Source of the DNA: Vibrio sagamiensis NBRC 104589
Lineage (GTDB): Bacteria > Pseudomonadota > Gammaproteobacteria > Enterobacterales > Vibrionaceae
NCBI RefSeq assembly: GCF_007990935.1
Contig: NZ_BJXJ01000001.1
Location: 186,001 to 250,000, forward strand
Reading direction: 5' to 3'
Length of the DNA: 64,000 nt
Under the pieces are notes generated by a model. It did no database searches, was not told the origin of the DNA, and saw only the letters and a program-made list of their open reading frames with translations. Positions 49,252-60,636 of the stretch are shown here, piece by piece (positions within the stretch are counted from its first letter, which is position 1; the number at the start of each line of letters is the position of its first letter). The translations under genes were made by a program, and so were the position numbers.

Positions 49252-52200
49252 ATGTCAGATCCTAAGTTCGTTCACCTGCGTATCCATAGTGATTTCTCGT
49301 TGGTGGATGGTATCAACAAAGTCCCACCGCTGGTGAAGAAAGTTGCTGAACTCGGCATGCCAGCCATGGCATTGACTGATTTTACCAACTTGTGTGGCTT
49401 GGTTAAATATTATGGTGCTGCCCACGCTAATGGCGTTAAACCAATTATTGGTGCCGATTTCAAAATGCAGTCGGACGAGTTTGGTGAAGAGCTGACGCAA
49501 TTAACCGTATTAGCGGCGGACAATATCGGCTATAAAAACCTTACTTTACTGATCTCTAAAGCTTATTTACGTGGACACATCCAACATCAACCCGTGATTG
49601 ATAAAGCTTGGCTAGCGGACCTGTCTGAAGGGTTAATTGTTCTATCCGGTGCCAAAAATGGTGAGATTGGTAAAGGGCTACTGAAAGGCAATAAAAGCAT
49701 TGTCCAAAGCTGTATCGATTTTTATCAGCAGTATTTCCCTAATCGCTTTTATCTTGAGCTGGTTCGGACTGGACGCCCAGATGAAGAAACTTACTTGCAC
49801 TTTGCGGTGGAGCTTGCTGAAGAGGCGCAACTTCCAGTGGTGGCCACCAATGAAGTTGTGTTCATTAGTGAAGACTTATTTGATGCTCATGAGATACGTG
49901 TCGCCATCCACGATGGTTATACTCTTGAAGATCCTCGCCGACCTAAAAACTACAGCCCAGAGCAGTATTTACGCAGTGAAGCCGAAATGTGTGAGCTGTT
50001 TTCAGACATTCCCGAGGCACTCGAAAACAGTGTGGAGATTGCCAAGCGTTGTAATGTTACTGTTCGTTTAGGTGAGTACTTTTTGCCTGCTTTCCCAACA
50101 GATGGCATGGCAGAGACAGACTTCTTGGTCATGAAATCACAAGAAGGTTTGGAAGAGCGCCTCGAGTTTCTATTTCCGGATGAAGCGTTACGTGCACAAC
50201 GTCGACCAGAATACGATGAACGTTTGCAAATCGAACTCGACGTAATCAATCAAATGGGTTTCCCTGGCTATTTTTTGATCGTAATGGAATTTATCCAATG
50301 GTCGAAAGATAACGCTATCCCTGTTGGACCTGGTCGTGGTTCAGGTGCTGGTTCATTAGTTGCGTATGCACTTAAAATCACCGACCTTGATCCACTGGAG
50401 TACGATCTTCTTTTCGAACGATTCTTGAACCCAGAACGTGTCTCCATGCCCGATTTTGATGTCGACTTCTGTATGGATAAACGTGACCAAGTGATTGATC
50501 ACGTGGCCGAAATGTATGGGCGTGATGCGGTATCACAGATCATTACATTTGGTACAATGGCAGCAAAAGCGGTGATCCGTGATGTAGGTCGAGTGCTAGG
50601 TCACCCATTTGGTTTTGTTGATCGTATTTCTAAGCTTGTTCCTCCCGATCCTGGAATGACGTTAGAGAAAGCATTTAAGGCAGAGCCTGCGTTACCTGAG
50701 CTCTATGAAGCCGATGAAGAAGTCAAAGAGCTGATTGATAAATGTCGAATCCTTGAAGGATGTACCCGTAATGCCGGTAAGCATGCTGGTGGTGTCGTCA
50801 TCTCTCCGACAACAATCACGGATTTTGCACCGATTTATGCGGATGCGGAAGGCCATTTTCCTGTTACCCAATTCGATAAAAACGATGTTGAAACGGCCGG
50901 TTTAGTCAAGTTTGACTTTTTGGGGTTACGAACACTGACCATCATTGACTGGGCGTTAGGTTTGATTAATCCGCGTCTCGAACGTGAAGGAAAAGAACCG
51001 GTTCGTATAGAATCGATCCCATTGAATGACGCTGCTTCGTTCCGTTTACTGCAAAACTCAGAAACCACTGCGGTATTCCAGTTGGAATCACGGGGCATGA
51101 AAGAGCTGATCAAACGTCTGCAGCCAGACTGTTTTGAAGACATCATCGCTTTGGTGGCACTATTCCGTCCTGGTCCTCTCCAATCAGGCATGGTTGATAA
51201 CTTTATAGACCGTAAACATGGTCGAGAAGCGATCTCTTACCCAGACGAAAAGTGGCAACACGAATCACTGAAAGAAATTCTCGATCCGACTTACGGCATC
51301 ATCCTCTATCAAGAGCAGGTCATGCAGATTGCTCAGGTACTGTCTGGTTATACCCTAGGTGGAGCCGACATGCTGCGCCGTGCTATGGGTAAGAAAAAGC
51401 CAGAGGAAATGGCGAAACAGCGTGCGACCTTTGAAGACGGTGCGGTTGCCAATGGTGTTGATGGCGAGTTGGCAATGAAAATCTTCGACTTGGTAGAAAA
51501 GTTCGCAGGTTATGGCTTTAACAAATCGCACTCCGCCGCTTATGCTTTGGTATCGTATCAAACGCTTTGGCTTAAGATGCATTATCCTGCCGAGTTTATG
51601 GCTGCGGTAATGACGGCCGATATGGATAATACGGAAAAAGTGGTTGGCTTAGTTGACGAATGTTTTCGGATGAAACTGACCGTCCTTCCGCCAGATATCA
51701 ATTCAGGCTTGTATCGATTTAACGTCGATGAAAATGGCGCGATTGTTTACGGCATCGGCGCAATAAAAGGTGTTGGTGAAGGCCCAATTGATGCGATTCT
51801 TGAAGCACGAAATAAAGGCGGTCACTTTAAAGACCTGTTTGATTTTTGTGCACGTATTGACTTGAAAAAGGTCAACAAACGAGTGATAGAGAAGCTCATA
51901 TATTCCGGTGCCTTAGATCGTCTTGGCCCTCATCGAGCGGCGTTAATGGCTTCCCTTGACGACGCAGTGAAAGCGGCCAGCCAATACCATCAGGCAGAGG
52001 CATTTGGCCAAGCGGATATGTTTGGTGTTTTGACTGATGCACCAGAAGACGTCGAACATAAATATACTCAAGTGACGCCATGGCCGGAGAAAGTATGGCT
52101 TGAAGGTGAGCGAGAAACACTAGGGTTATATTTGACTGGGCATCCTGTAAATGCTTATATCAAAGAATTAAATAAATACACCAGTTGCCGGTTAAAAGAT

Positions 52201-52731
52201 GCGACACCAACACGTCGTGACCAATCGGTGACCGTTGCAGGTCTCGTCATTGCGGCTCGTGTTATGACGACCAAACGTGGCACACGTATTGGACTGATGA
52301 CATTAGATGATCGCAGTGGGCGAATGGAAGTCATGTTGTTCTCCGATGCATTAGAAAGGTATGCAGAACTACTAGAAAAAGATAAAATTCTAGTAGTTTC
52401 GGGACAGGTCAGCTTTGATGACTTTAATGGTGGCCTTAAAATGTCAGCACGTGAAGTCATGGATCTGGGAAGTGCTCGCGAAAAATATGCGCGTGGTTTG
52501 TCGGTCTCGATTGATGTTAATCAGATTCGTGATGACTTTTTCGAGCAATTTACTCGAATTTTAGAGCCTTATAAAGCTGGAACCATCCCTGTCCATGTAT
52601 ACTATCAACGTGCCAACGCGAGAGCGCGATTAACTTTGGGCACTGAATGGCGAGTGACGCCAAGTGATACATTACTAGACGATTTAAAGCAGTTACTTGG
52701 CAAAGGCCAGGTAGAACTCGAATTTAACTAA
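49252..52731 (+). CDS. dnaE: DNA polymerase III subunit alpha
   Basis: 1159 aa replicative polymerase (E. coli 1160 aa). N-terminal PHP domain ([15 protein letters not shown]), then the polymerase palm with Asp401 and Asp403 in [40 protein letters not shown], the [12 protein letters not shown] region, and C-terminal HhH and OB-fold domains. The proofreading partner dnaQ is also in this window. Full length, no breaks. Confidence 0.97.
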   Translation: MSDPKFVHLRIHSDFSLVDGINKVPPLVKKVAELGMPAMALTDFTNLCGLVKYYGAAHANGVKPIIGADFKMQSDEFGEELTQLTVLAADNIGYKNLTLLISKAYLRGHIQHQPVIDKAWLADLSEGLIVLSGAKNGEIGKGLLKGNKSIVQSCIDFYQQYFPNRFYLELVRTGRPDEETYLHFAVELAEEAQLPVVATNEVVFISEDLFDAHEIRVAIHDGYTLEDPRRPKNYSPEQYLRSEAEMCELFSDIPEALENSVEIAKRCNVTVRLGEYFLPAFPTDGMAETDFLVMKSQEGLEERLEFLFPDEALRAQRRPEYDERLQIELDVINQMGFPGYFLIVMEFIQWSKDNAIPVGPGRGSGAGSLVAYALKITDLDPLEYDLLFERFLNPERVSMPDFDVDFCMDKRDQVIDHVAEMYGRDAVSQIITFGTMAAKAVIRDVGRVLGHPFGFVDRISKLVPPDPGMTLEKAFKAEPALPELYEADEEVKELIDKCRILEGCTRNAGKHAGGVVISPTTITDFAPIYADAEGHFPVTQFDKNDVETAGLVKFDFLGLRTLTIIDWALGLINPRLEREGKEPVRIESIPLNDAASFRLLQNSETTAVFQLESRGMKELIKRLQPDCFEDIIALVALFRPGPLQSGMVDNFIDRKHGREAISYPDEKWQHESLKEILDPTYGIILYQEQVMQIAQVLSGYTLGGADMLRRAMGKKKPEEMAKQRATFEDGAVANGVDGELAMKIFDLVEKFAGYGFNKSHSAAYALVSYQTLWLKMHYPAEFMAAVMTADMDNTEKVVGLVDECFRMKLTVLPPDINSGLYRFNVDENGAIVYGIGAIKGVGEGPIDAILEARNKGGHFKDLFDFCARIDLKKVNKRVIEKLIYSGALDRLGPHRAALMASLDDAVKAASQYHQAEAFGQADMFGVLTDAPEDVEHKYTQVTPWPEKVWLEGERETLGLYLTGHPVNAYIKELNKYTSCRLKDATPTRRDQSVTVAGLVIAARVMTTKRGTRIGLMTLDDRSGRMEVMLFSDALERYAELLEKDKILVVSGQVSFDDFNGGLKMSAREVMDLGSAREKYARGLSVSIDVNQIRDDFFEQFTRILEPYKAGTIPVHVYYQRANARARLTLGTEWRVTPSDTLLDDLKQLLGKGQVELEFN

Positions 52732-52775
52732 AAAAATTCAGCACAGATTGTGTATGAATATACAAGGATTCATCG

Positions 52776-53735
52776 ATGAGCCTAAACTTTCTTGAATTTG
52801 AAAAGCCGATTGCAGAGCTAGAAGCAAAAATTGAAGCCTTACGTGATGTTTCACGTCATGGCGGCGATTCAGCAATTGACCTTGATAAAGAAATTGAGCA
52901 GCTTGAGAAAAAGAGCCTAGAACTAAAGAAGAAAATCTTCAATGATTTAGGAGCATGGGAAACTGCTCAACTGGCCCGTCACCCTCTACGCCCTTATACA
53001 CTAGACTACATTCAACATGTATTTGAAGAGTTTGATGAATTGGCTGGTGACCGTGCTTTTGCTGATGATAAAGCGATTGTAGGTGGTATTGCACGTCTGG
53101 AAGGTCGTCCTGTAATGATTATTGGCCACCAAAAAGGTCGTGAAACCAAAGAAAAAGTAAAACGTAATTTTGGTATGCCAAAGCCAGAGGGCTATCGAAA
53201 AGCATTACGCCTAATGAAAATGGCGGAACGTTTCAATATGCCAGTGATTACATTCATTGATACCGCAGGTGCTTACCCTGGTGTTGGTGCTGAAGAGCGT
53301 GGTCAGTCAGAAGCGATCGCAACAAATTTGAAAGTGATGTCAGGCCTAAAAGTTCCAGTCATTTGTAACGTTATCGGTGAAGGCGGCTCAGGTGGTGCAC
53401 TCGCGATTGGTGTGGGTGATTACGTGAACATGCTTCAGTACTCAACATATTCAGTTATTTCACCAGAAGGATGTGCTTCTATTCTATGGCGTGATTCTGA
53501 TAAAGCTCCTCAAGCGGCAGAAGCGATGGGCTTGACAGCTCCTCGCTTAAAAGAGCTAAATCTTATTGATGAGATTGTTGAAGAGCCGTTAGGCGGTGCC
53601 CATCGTGATCACGTTAAAATGGCTGAAAATATGAAAGTGAACTTACTTCGCCAACTAGAAGACCTGGAACAGCTGGATCAAGATACATTACTAGAGCGTC
53701 GTTACCAGCGTTTAATGAATTACGGCTACTGCTAA
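52776..53735 (+). CDS. accA: Acetyl-CoA carboxylase carboxyltransferase subunit alpha
   Basis: 319 aa, the standard length. It begins [18 protein letters not shown], and the core [20 protein letters not shown] and [14 protein letters not shown] are diagnostic of AccA, which with AccD moves the carboxyl group from biotin to acetyl-CoA. AAGGA upstream. dnaE-accA-tilS order is conserved. Confidence 0.97.
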   Translation: MSLNFLEFEKPIAELEAKIEALRDVSRHGGDSAIDLDKEIEQLEKKSLELKKKIFNDLGAWETAQLARHPLRPYTLDYIQHVFEEFDELAGDRAFADDKAIVGGIARLEGRPVMIIGHQKGRETKEKVKRNFGMPKPEGYRKALRLMKMAERFNMPVITFIDTAGAYPGVGAEERGQSEAIATNLKVMSGLKVPVICNVIGEGGSGGALAIGVGDYVNMLQYSTYSVISPEGCASILWRDSDKAPQAAEAMGLTAPRLKELNLIDEIVEEPLGGAHRDHVKMAENMKVNLLRQLEDLEQLDQDTLLERRYQRLMNYGYC

Positions 53736-53772
53736 TCGTCGGCTGATTTCTGGTGATAGAACAGATACAATC

Positions 53773-53802
53773 AAAAGGTTGGCTTAGGCTCAACCTTTTT
53801 TA
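53773..53802 (+). terminator. Rho-independent terminator after accA
   Basis: AAAAGGTTG / CAACCTTTT with a 9-base loop and a T-run. Confidence 0.85.
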
Positions 53803-53820
53803 GTTTTTATTGGATTGGTT

Positions 53821-55179
53821 ATGGAATCGCTTTATCAGCACTTCGCTCATGTCCTTGAACGTCATTATCAAAGTCGAGTTAGCCATTGCTCAAATGGAAA
53901 ACTGGTTTTAGCTTTTAGCGGTGGGATTGATTCCCGTGTTTTGCTTGAATTGTTACGACATTATCAACATACCCACTCAGTACCTTGTCAGGCTGTTTAT
54001 GTGCATCATGGTTTGAGTGATAACGCCGATGTTTGGGCAGATAAGTGTCTTCATTGGTCTAAGCAAGCTGGCATCCCATGTATGATTGAATACGTCAACC
54101 TTGATATTCATAGTGGAGAGAGTATTGAGCTTTTGGCAAGACAGGCGCGTTACAAAGCCTTACAGCAGTATATTGAGCAGGGCGATATACTGTTAACGGG
54201 TCAGCATGCTGATGATCAGGTTGAAACCTTATTGCTTGCTTTGAAGCGTGGCAGTGGTCCTAAAGGGTTATCTTCAATGCCAGAAAGTATGCCATTTGCT
54301 AAAGGAAGTTTAGTTCGACCTTTGCTTACCATTCAACGACAACACATCGAGAAGTTTGCCCAGCAGTTTTGTTTAGAGTGGGTCGAAGACGAGAGTAATC
54401 AAGATACTCGCTATGATCGTAATTTCTTACGTCATCGTGTTATTCCTCAACTTGTTCAGCGCTGGCCTAGTTTTCATCAAGCGGTTCAACGAAGTGCTCA
54501 TTTATGTGCAGAGCAAGAGCAATTACTGGATGAATTGTTAGACTCGGCCTTCCAGCAGGCCATTCATCCAGATGGTAGCCTTTGTCTTTCCATATTGAGC
54601 ACGCACAGTGCATTGGTCCGGTTGCGTTTGATTCGTATGTGGTTGTCTATGATGGAAGTCATGATGCCTTCTCGTATTCAACTCGGCCTTATTTGGAGTG
54701 AAGTGGCTCTAGCACAACAAGATGCGAATCCAAAGCTGCAGCTTAAGCAAGGTGAAATTCGTCGTTTTCAAAATCGATTGTATTGGCTAGGGCCTAGGAC
54801 TGATTTAACGGATTGGTATGCTTCTCTACAGTTGGATATCCCATTATTGTTGCCTGGCTCTCTTGGGGAACTGCTGTTTAGTTCCACCTCTGAACAAGCA
54901 AATTTGATATTACCGGCAGAGCCTGACTTATTGAAAGTGACATTTAATCCGGAAGGCTTATCAGCTCATCCTACAACACGTAGTCGAGGTCGCAAGCTTA
55001 AAAAACTGTTTCAAGAATACCATATTCCAAGTTGGCAGCGTCGGCAGTTACCGATTGTTATGTATCAAGGTCAGGTCGTTGCAGTTGCAGGACTGTTTGT
55101 TGATCGTGCTTTTAGTGGCCATCAATGTGAACTGATTTGGCATCAATCTGACTCCGTTCGCTTGATTAATGAATCATAA
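53821..55179 (+). CDS. tilS: tRNA(Ile)-lysidine synthase
   Basis: 452 aa ATP-pyrophosphatase that makes lysidine at C34 of tRNA-Ile(CAU). The PP-loop [15 protein letters not shown] is at residues 31-45, with DEGR-like and [11 protein letters not shown] segments following, and the C-terminal TilS domain [17 protein letters not shown]. The ATG at 53821 is used; a TTG two codons upstream is possible. The RBS is weak. Confidence 0.94.
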   Translation: MESLYQHFAHVLERHYQSRVSHCSNGKLVLAFSGGIDSRVLLELLRHYQHTHSVPCQAVYVHHGLSDNADVWADKCLHWSKQAGIPCMIEYVNLDIHSGESIELLARQARYKALQQYIEQGDILLTGQHADDQVETLLLALKRGSGPKGLSSMPESMPFAKGSLVRPLLTIQRQHIEKFAQQFCLEWVEDESNQDTRYDRNFLRHRVIPQLVQRWPSFHQAVQRSAHLCAEQEQLLDELLDSAFQQAIHPDGSLCLSILSTHSALVRLRLIRMWLSMMEVMMPSRIQLGLIWSEVALAQQDANPKLQLKQGEIRRFQNRLYWLGPRTDLTDWYASLQLDIPLLLPGSLGELLFSSTSEQANLILPAEPDLLKVTFNPEGLSAHPTTRSRGRKLKKLFQEYHIPSWQRRQLPIVMYQGQVVAVAGLFVDRAFSGHQCELIWHQSDSVRLINES

Positions 55180-55214
55180 AGAAAATACTCAGCTGGGGCG
55201 CACTAGGAAAAGTC

Positions 55215-55529
55215 ATGAATAGAATAACCACGTGGGCTTTGATCGTCATATCATTGCTAAGCGGACAAACATTTTCAGCAGGTGATGTGGTCGCTGGGAA
55301 GGCAAAATCAGGAGTATGTTCAGCCTGCCACGGGAAAAACGGCATTGCAGTGATTCCTGGGTATCCAAACCTGAAAGGGCAGAAAGAACAATATTTAATA
55401 AATGCGATTAATGCATATAAAAGTGGTCAACGTACTGGAGGAATGGCGGCAATCATGGAAGTACAAGCGAATTTACTGTCTGGAGATGATATTGCTAATT
55501 TAGCTGCCTATTACTCCCATTTGGAGTAA
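55215..55529 (+). CDS. Small periplasmic class I cytochrome c
   Basis: 104 aa. Signal peptide (about 1-22), haem motif CSACH (Cys35, Cys38, His39), the [23 protein letters not shown] segment of the c4/c5-like single-haem family, and a methionine near GGMAAIM as the likely axial ligand. It probably shuttles electrons to an oxidase or peroxidase. AGGAAA upstream. It lies between tilS and glnB. Confidence 0.9.
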   Translation: MNRITTWALIVISLLSGQTFSAGDVVAGKAKSGVCSACHGKNGIAVIPGYPNLKGQKEQYLINAINAYKSGQRTGGMAAIMEVQANLLSGDDIANLAAYYSHLE

Positions 55530-55614
55530 AGATTGCTAATCTGAACAACTTACATAGAGATATAATGTCAAACGAGGTTTATTCGGTATTTTGAACCTTG
55601 GGTTATGACAAGCA

Positions 55615-55643
55615 TTGAATGTTGTGAGATGCTAACTGATAAT
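55615..55643 (+). promoter_or_regulatory. Candidate glnB promoter
   Basis: TTGAAT, a 17-base spacer and GATAAT, 32 bases before the glnB start. A sigma-70-type match; no sigma-54 element (GG-N10-GC) was noticed. Confidence 0.5.
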
Positions 55644-55666
55644 ACGCGCAAATGATTTAAGTTTAA

Positions 55667-56014
<348 letters not shown>

Positions 56015-56047
56015 TCGCTTATGGTTTAAATCTTTCAGCAATTGATT

Positions 56048-56073
56048 AAGGGGCCATATTAGGCTCCTTTTTG
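56048..56073 (+). terminator. Rho-independent terminator after glnB
   Basis: AAGGGGCC / GGCTCCTT (one G-T pair) with a 6-base loop and T5. Confidence 0.8.
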
Positions 56074-56084
56074 CTATATCTACC

Positions 56085-56124
56085 CATCTCGCTGTTCACT
56101 TTATCTTGAGGTGACTTTGGTATA
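56085..56124. repeat. MITE-like repeat, right-end fragment
   Basis: CTCGCTGTTCAC and TCTTGAGGTGACTTTGGTATA match the last 40 bases of the element at 14919-15184, with several substitutions. Degenerate fragment. Confidence 0.55.
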
Positions 56125-56167
56125 AATGTCTGCCTGAGCTTTTGTGATGTTTTAATTAGGTAATACT

Positions 56168-57013
56168 ATGTATCTTCGTTTATTTTTTTTTGTTGTTCTT
56201 GCTTTGATGGCTTTAGGCGTCGTGTTCAATATGGTTTTTACCATTCCGGATCAGCCTCAGCTTGTAACTATGACAGAGCAGGATACTCGGCAAAGTGTCC
56301 GATGTATGGATTTTGAAAATCCTAAGGCACTCGATAATAAAGGACAGTTGGATATTTTGGTATGGAATATTTATAAGCAAAATCGAGATAACTGGCAACA
56401 AGCATTAGAAAAACTTTCTACAGGAAAACAACTGCTGATTCTTCAAGAAGCCAGCATAACCGATGAGTTTAAGCATTGGCTGGTGGAGGGGCAATGGTTC
56501 GGTAATCAAGTTCGTGCTTTCAAAGCATTGGGCAGTAGTGCTGGAGTAATCAATATTGCAAAGCAAGTGCCTATAAGAGCTTGTGCTTATACTCAAAAAG
56601 AACCGTGGCTACGTTTACCTAAGTCAGCCTTGTACAGTGAATATAATTTGAGTAATGATCAAGTTCTCGTGGTAATTAATATTCACGCCATCAACTTCAC
56701 TCTGGGGACGGAAGAGTATATCTCTCAATTAACTAAGTTAGAAATGGCTCTCAACAAACACAAAGGACCGGTTTTGTTTGCAGGTGATTTTAATAGCTGG
56801 AGTGAAGAGCGGTTAAATGTTATTCAGAAGACACTTAGGCAAGCGGAGCTAATTGAGGTGAAATATACTCCAGATCATCGTACCCAATTTTTAAATGGCT
56901 TGCCACTTGATCACGTGTTTTATCGAGGTCTAATACTGAAGAATGCAGCAGCACCAGAGAGCGAAGCTTCTGATCATAATCCACTTTTAGTGTCATTTAT
57001 GCTGATGGAGTAA
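56168..57013 (+). CDS. yafD: YafD family (UPF0294) endonuclease/exonuclease/phosphatase-fold protein
   Basis: 281 aa. One N-terminal membrane helix (about 3-24) is followed by an EEP-fold domain: LDILVWNIYKQN, LILQEA (metal-ligand Glu), FAGDFNSWSE, LPLDHVFYRG and EASDHNPLLVSF (catalytic His). The domain is probably periplasmic or membrane-facing. Substrate unknown. It is convergent with the Yip1-like gene. Confidence 0.88.
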   Translation: MYLRLFFFVVLALMALGVVFNMVFTIPDQPQLVTMTEQDTRQSVRCMDFENPKALDNKGQLDILVWNIYKQNRDNWQQALEKLSTGKQLLILQEASITDEFKHWLVEGQWFGNQVRAFKALGSSAGVINIAKQVPIRACAYTQKEPWLRLPKSALYSEYNLSNDQVLVVINIHAINFTLGTEEYISQLTKLEMALNKHKGPVLFAGDFNSWSEERLNVIQKTLRQAELIEVKYTPDHRTQFLNGLPLDHVFYRGLILKNAAAPESEASDHNPLLVSFMLME

Positions 57014-57038
57014 AAAAGCCCTTTTGTTGGAATTTAAA

Positions 57039-57062
57039 CGCTACCAGCAAGAGCGGGTAGCG
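57039..57062 (-). terminator. Hairpin between yafD and the Yip1-like gene
   Basis: CGCTACC / GGTAGCG with a 10-base loop. On the minus strand it is followed by GTTTAAATT, a weak T-run. Confidence 0.4.
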
Positions 57063-57082
57063 GTGAACTTTTAAGTATCAGA

Positions 57083-57772
57083 TCAATGGGTAAATAAAAT
57101 AAGCATGGCCCAGATGACATAGAATCCTATCCAAGGTAAAGCAGAAAGGACCAAAGCTTGGCCTCGTTCGATACTAGTCCATGTCAACACAACACCATAA
57201 CCGAGTGTGATATACCAAGGCAATAATAAAGGTAATGAACTAGCAAACTGCGACCAGTAGTTTGTTAGGGGTAATTTCAGCAGCCCGTTTAAAGAATTAA
57301 GGTCTGCAGCATAGTTCATAACTTGACCATTTTTGAGTAGCAAGCTGGCATAGCTGGCAAAGTCTCCTAATACTGCTGGAAATAAAATGGCACAAGATGC
57401 TGCAAACCATTTCCAGTAGCCGATCGTTATTTGAGATTTCTTTGTAGCAAAAAAGAACCACAGTGCTAATAACGATAATGTAGTGAAGCGGTTAAATATA
57501 TCATTAATAATTGCAGTTGCCATCAAGGTATCTTGCTGCAGTAAAGCGACTTGCTCTGGGGCAATTTGTTGAAGCTGCATGGTAAGGGCATGGGTTAGCC
57601 AAGTAAAATTAACTTCTGAAAAATAAGATCCCCAAAACAAGAATGGGCTCAACATCAAAATAATGAATGGCTGCCATCCCCAAGCAGAGCGTTGATACAG
57701 GGCGAGAAAACATGCTGCTGGAGAACGAAAAATATCCAATAACATGACTAATGGGTTACTTGACGGGGTCAT
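57083..57772 (-). CDS. Yip1-family inner-membrane protein
   Basis: 229 aa with about five hydrophobic helices and a YIP1-like layout (starts in a RSPAACFLALYQRSAWGWQP region, ends WIGFYVIWAMLILFTH). Function unknown. It starts 4 bases before the end of mltD, so it is co-translated with that gene. Confidence 0.78.
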   Translation of the reverse strand: MTPSSNPLVMLLDIFRSPAACFLALYQRSAWGWQPFIILMLSPFLFWGSYFSEVNFTWLTHALTMQLQQIAPEQVALLQQDTLMATAIINDIFNRFTTLSLLALWFFFATKKSQITIGYWKWFAASCAILFPAVLGDFASYASLLLKNGQVMNYAADLNSLNGLLKLPLTNYWSQFASSLPLLLPWYITLGYGVVLTWTSIERGQALVLSALPWIGFYVIWAMLILFTH

Positions 57773-59346
57773 ACACCGACCTTAGTAACATCGACATAGA
57801 GTTTAAGTTTTTGACCGGGTTTCAGATATTTTTGGGCTTTTAGTGAATTCCATTTAACTACATCATTACTTTTTACTTTAAATTTATTGGCAATACCACT
57901 AATAGTGTCTCCAGAGCGTACTTGATAATAGACCGCTCTGATCACATTACCTTTGCCTGAGCTTTTCCAGATAACTAACTTTTGTCCTGCACGGAGTGTG
58001 TCTTTTGGACTCATACTATTCCACTTCGCGAGATGCTGATGAGAAACTTTGTTAACTTTAGCAATGGACCATAAATTATCACCTGATTTAACGGTGTAGG
58101 TCAGTTTATATTTACCACGCTCTTTTATTTGTGTCTTTTGCAGGCGATTGGCTGCGGATAAAGCGTATTTAGCCTCATTTTTAGTTGAAGTTGGAATCAA
58201 CAAGTATTGTCCGATACGAATATTGTTGTTCGATAAGCTATTCGCTTTTTTGATGACGTTGGTGGTCGTACTGTATTTTTTAGCCAGCATGCTGAGTGAA
58301 TCACCAGACTTCACTTTGTAGCGAACGATCTTCATGCCTTTGCCACGGTTTTTTTCGACTTGAGCAAGGAATTGCTGCTTTTTCTCAATTGGAATTAGGA
58401 GCTGCTGCGGCCCTTCTGGGGCTGTTGACCATTGGTTATAAGCTGGATTATAGCTTTGAAGTTGCTTGACATTGATACCTGCGTAATCTGCTGCAATGGC
58501 CAAATCCAGCTGCTCTTTGGGATCAACGAGAGTGAGCATTGGTTGATTTGGTATTGGAGGAATATCGAGACCATACTTCTTTTGGTTGGCGATGATATCT
58601 GCTAAAGCCAGTAATTTAGGTAAATAGCTGCTAGTTTCTTTGGGCAGATCTAAAGAGAAAAAATCGATAGACTTACCAAGCTTGTGGTTTTTGCGAATCG
58701 CCCTTGACACTCTACCACCGCCACTATTGTAAGCAGCAATAGCATGATCCCAATTACCATCAAAGCGCTGATTTAGTTGCTCTAGGTAATCTAATGCTGC
58801 TTCTGTAGATGCATAGACATCACGACGCCCATCGTACCAGTAATTTTGATCTAGCCCCATCATCTTCCCCGTACCGGGTACAAATTGCCACAGTCCAGAA
58901 GCTCTGCCATGAGAATAAGCAAAGGCGTCAAATGAACTTTCTACCACTGGTAATAATGCTAGTTCCATTGGTAAGTCACGTTCTTCAATTCGCGTAGTAA
59001 TCATATATAAGAACGGCTTAGCGCGTTCTGATACTGTGTAAAGGTGATTGGGGTGCTTTAAATACCAAGTGCGATAGTAGTCGATCTTTTTATTTTTAGG
59101 TATTGGCATCTTTAATTGCATACCAATACGCTGCCACACATCTTTTTGCTCTTGAGGTAAGGGCACTTTCTGAGGGGAGATAAGTTTTGTGTATTCCGGC
59201 GCAGGCTCTAAGTCAGTTGTGACTGGATTATGTTGAGCTGTTTTATTGGTAGTGCCAGTTTGTGATTTTGTGGTGTTTGGGCTTTGGGAGGTCAATTGAC
59301 AACCCGAAAGTAACAGCATGAATGCCCAACTATACTTTAAACGCAT
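57769..59346 (-). CDS. mltD: Membrane-bound lytic murein transglycosylase D
   Basis: 525 aa lipoprotein cleaving peptidoglycan glycan strands. Lipobox LLSGC with Cys16; SLT domain (about 115-260) with catalytic Glu136 in LLPVVESSFDAFA and GLWQFVPGTGKMMGL; then three LysM peptidoglycan-binding repeats (about 343-388, 411-457, 470-517), each with a YxVKSGD-like start (the third is YQVRSGD). It overlaps the Yip1-like gene by 4 bases. The three LysM repeats make it longer than E. coli MltD (two repeats). Confidence 0.94.
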   Translation of the reverse strand: MRLKYSWAFMLLLSGCQLTSQSPNTTKSQTGTTNKTAQHNPVTTDLEPAPEYTKLISPQKVPLPQEQKDVWQRIGMQLKMPIPKNKKIDYYRTWYLKHPNHLYTVSERAKPFLYMITTRIEERDLPMELALLPVVESSFDAFAYSHGRASGLWQFVPGTGKMMGLDQNYWYDGRRDVYASTEAALDYLEQLNQRFDGNWDHAIAAYNSGGGRVSRAIRKNHKLGKSIDFFSLDLPKETSSYLPKLLALADIIANQKKYGLDIPPIPNQPMLTLVDPKEQLDLAIAADYAGINVKQLQSYNPAYNQWSTAPEGPQQLLIPIEKKQQFLAQVEKNRGKGMKIVRYKVKSGDSLSMLAKKYSTTTNVIKKANSLSNNNIRIGQYLLIPTSTKNEAKYALSAANRLQKTQIKERGKYKLTYTVKSGDNLWSIAKVNKVSHQHLAKWNSMSPKDTLRAGQKLVIWKSSGKGNVIRAVYYQVRSGDTISGIANKFKVKSNDVVKWNSLKAQKYLKPGQKLKLYVDVTKVGV

Positions 59347-59841
59347 GAATTCAGCCTATTTAGGACCTTGTTTCCTTTTTGCTTGTAGGCAACTCAGAAA
59401 GTTGTTACCGCATCAATAAGGTTATCGATATTTTTAATACTATTTAATTGTAGGAAATAACCATTCTACAATAAGCAATAGTTCGAGTTTTTACCAATGG
59501 AGTCAGTTTTATACCACAAATTTAAGTGGTAACCGCTGAGTACAGTATCCATGGTTCTGCCTTCAGAACCTTAATCGCATCTACTATTGAATAGATCTAA
59601 TAACTTTGTTCTCTAGTCAAGCGTGAGCTTTCGCATTGATAAGGTTTTAGGCTCATTTTCATCCTAAAACTATAAAAGCGCCGACAGCGCTTTTATATAT
59701 TCAGTTAACTTGAAAATACTGAGTTTACTAACATCAGTATTTAGAGGCTTTGGTTTTTTTACCGCCTACATTCATTGTCATCTGAGTATAAATCAGTAAG
59801 TGATAATACTTGTGTCTTGTAAAGTTACAAGTAAAAAGTGG
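59347..59841. other. Stem-loop-rich intergenic region between gloB and mltD
   Basis: No ORF. It holds at least seven perfect inverted repeats: ATTGTAG/CTACAAT (59447-59472), TACCAC/GTGGTA (59512-59531), GGTTCTG/CAGAACC (59553-59570), GTTTTAGG/CCTAAAAC (59644-59670), TATAAAAGCGC/GCGCTTTTATA (59671-59697), AAATACTGA/TCAGTATTT (59714-59742) and CTTGTAA/TTACAAG (59816-59831). The one at 59671-59697 could terminate transcripts in either direction. May be a structured small RNA; strand unknown. Confidence 0.5.
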
Positions 59842-60600
59842 TCAAAAGTCGTTCTTCCATTGACGTAATGCTGAAAAAACCGCACAAGGTTCGTGATGCG
59901 CTAATCGGTTTGCAACAGATTTAATCACCTCTGGGTGGGCCGTTCGTAAGAATGGATTTACCCACTTTTCTCTACGCAGTGTGGTTGGTAAAGTTGGGCG
60001 GTTTCGTGCTCGTAGTCGATTGACTTCATCTCGATACTGGTGTAGCTGTTCATTATCAGGTTCAACAGCAAGTGCAAAAGCGATGTTACTAGCAGTATAT
60101 TCGTGGGCACAGAATACTTCAGTTTCTTCAGGAAGAGCTGCAATTTTGCTCAAAGATTCATACATCTGCTCTAGGGTACCTTCAAACACTCGACCACATC
60201 CAGCGGAAAAAAGGACATCGCCACAGAAGAGCTTTCCGTCACCAACATAGCCTATGTGACCTAATGTGTGTCCGGGTAAGCCAAGGACCAAAAAGGTTTC
60301 ACCGAACAGTTCAAGTTTGTCGCCTTCTTCTACTGGATTGGTTAAGGTGGGGATTGGTTCAGTTTTAGGGCCGATGACAGAAATATGAGGGAATGCATGG
60401 ACGAGATCAGGTACTCCTCCAATATGATCATTATGGTGGTGCGTAATAAGGATTGCTTCTAAAATTAATTTATGAGTCTTTAAGTATTCTAGTACCGGCT
60501 TTGCATCTCCAGGATCAACAACAGCGCAGTGTCCGTCACTGTTTTGTATTAGCCAGATGTAATTGTCATTAAACGCAGGTATGCTTTTGATCTCTATCAC
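59842..60600 (-). CDS. gloB: Hydroxyacylglutathione hydrolase (glyoxalase II)
   Basis: 252 aa metallo-beta-lactamase-fold enzyme completing methylglyoxal detoxification by hydrolysing S-lactoylglutathione. The metal motif HHHNDHIGG (His54, His56, Asp58, His59) is followed by [26 protein letters not shown] and FCAHEYT. The start is a GTG with GGAG upstream. It is divergent from yafS by 36 bases. Confidence 0.96.
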   Translation of the reverse strand: MIEIKSIPAFNDNYIWLIQNSDGHCAVVDPGDAKPVLEYLKTHKLILEAILITHHHNDHIGGVPDLVHAFPHISVIGPKTEPIPTLTNPVEEGDKLELFGETFLVLGLPGHTLGHIGYVGDGKLFCGDVLFSAGCGRVFEGTLEQMYESLSKIAALPEETEVFCAHEYTASNIAFALAVEPDNEQLHQYRDEVNRLRARNRPTLPTTLRREKWVNPFLRTAHPEVIKSVANRLAHHEPCAVFSALRQWKNDF

Positions 60601-60636
60601 GACTCTTTCTCCAATACCTTTTTAGTTAGGTGGTTA

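Noticed and set aside
52062..52080. Apparent repeat tip (TATACTCAAGTGACGCC) inside dnaE
   Set aside because: It is ordinary coding sequence (KYTQVTPW) in an intact conserved gene; only the first bases match and no further homology follows.
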